Below, in pieces: positions 6,925 through 6,956 of a stretch of DNA of 6,956 nucleotides; within the stretch, counting starts at the first letter, position 1; each line of letters opens with the position of its first letter. The notes beneath the pieces are model-generated. The model did not search any database and was not told the DNA's origin. It was given only the letters and a program-made list of their open reading frames with translations. Both the position numbers and the translations under genes were made by a program. Location of the stretch: NCBI GenBank assembly GCA_023441125.1, contig JAEZQV010000118.1, forward strand, positions 1 through 6,956. Direction: 5' to 3'. This stretch comes from Bacillota bacterium. GTDB taxonomy: Bacteria; Bacillota_C; Negativicutes; Sporomusales; Sporomusaceae.

Positions 6925-6956
6925 GTATCTGTTATTCAAACCAGCTAGATCTCATC

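Larger units (their letters stand above)
6769..6956. other. Intergenic region upstream of the cheA operon
   Basis: This 188-base stretch holds the two inverted repeats listed separately and no convincing gene. If a minus-strand gene ends just outside the right edge, its stop could be the TAG at 6947-6945 or the TAA at 6934-6932, both of which lie before the hairpins in that direction. With fewer than 25 bases of sequence it cannot be identified. Between the hairpin and the palindrome (6769-6856) I see no further clear signal; an octamer GCCGCTAT (6807-6800) resembles a sigma-28 -10 box but lacks the matching -35. Confidence 0.5.

Noticed and set aside
1..6956. CRISPR array, insertion sequence, tRNA or rRNA
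   Set aside because: The window is almost fully covered by four coherent chemosensory genes; I saw no spaced direct repeats, transposase motifs or tRNA-like cloverleaf.

Overview
The window is the front part of a compact chemosensory operon, read entirely on the minus strand (right to left). Gene order in the direction of transcription is: upstream control region (about 6709-6956), a CheA-type hybrid histidine kinase with a C-terminal receiver (3982-6708), a dCache/HAMP methyl-accepting chemotaxis protein (1621-3942), a cytoplasmic PAS-PAS-GGDEF diguanylate cyclase (246-1559), and the first 76 codons of a CheY-like receiver protein that runs off the left edge (1-230). Gaps between genes are 39, 61 and 15 bases, with no clear terminator or promoter in any of them, so one transcript is likely.

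The organism looks like a Gram-positive-lineage (Bacillota) bacterium of roughly 50% GC. Shine-Dalgarno sequences are strong (AGGAGG twice), a TTG start is likely for cheA, and the CheY and MCP signalling domains are closest in style to Bacillus/Clostridia/Negativicutes proteins. My tentative guess is a Negativicutes (Sporomusa-like) genome; this is an impression from style, not a database match.

The genes fit one signalling path. The transmembrane MCP senses an extracytoplasmic ligand through its dCache domain and controls the CheA kinase. CheA carries all residues needed for ATP binding and for phosphotransfer from His46. It has two CheW-like domains, and no separate cheW is visible. Phosphoryl groups can go to CheA's own receiver (Asp835) or to the CheY encoded at the end of the operon (Asp53). 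The diguanylate cyclase sits between the MCP and CheY and has intact catalytic (GGDEF) and product-inhibition (RxxD) sites, which places cyclic-di-GMP synthesis under the same control. No cheW, cheR, cheB, cheC or cheD gene lies within the window.

The most informative non-coding signals are at the right end. A perfect 12-bp-arm palindrome (6742-6768) overlaps a consensus TTGACA -35 box upstream of cheA. A perfect 18-bp-arm GC-rich hairpin (6857-6899) lies further upstream. These signals, with the AGGAGG at 6719-6724, argue that cheA starts at the TTG at 6708 rather than at the longer ATG/TTG start near 6753-6756.
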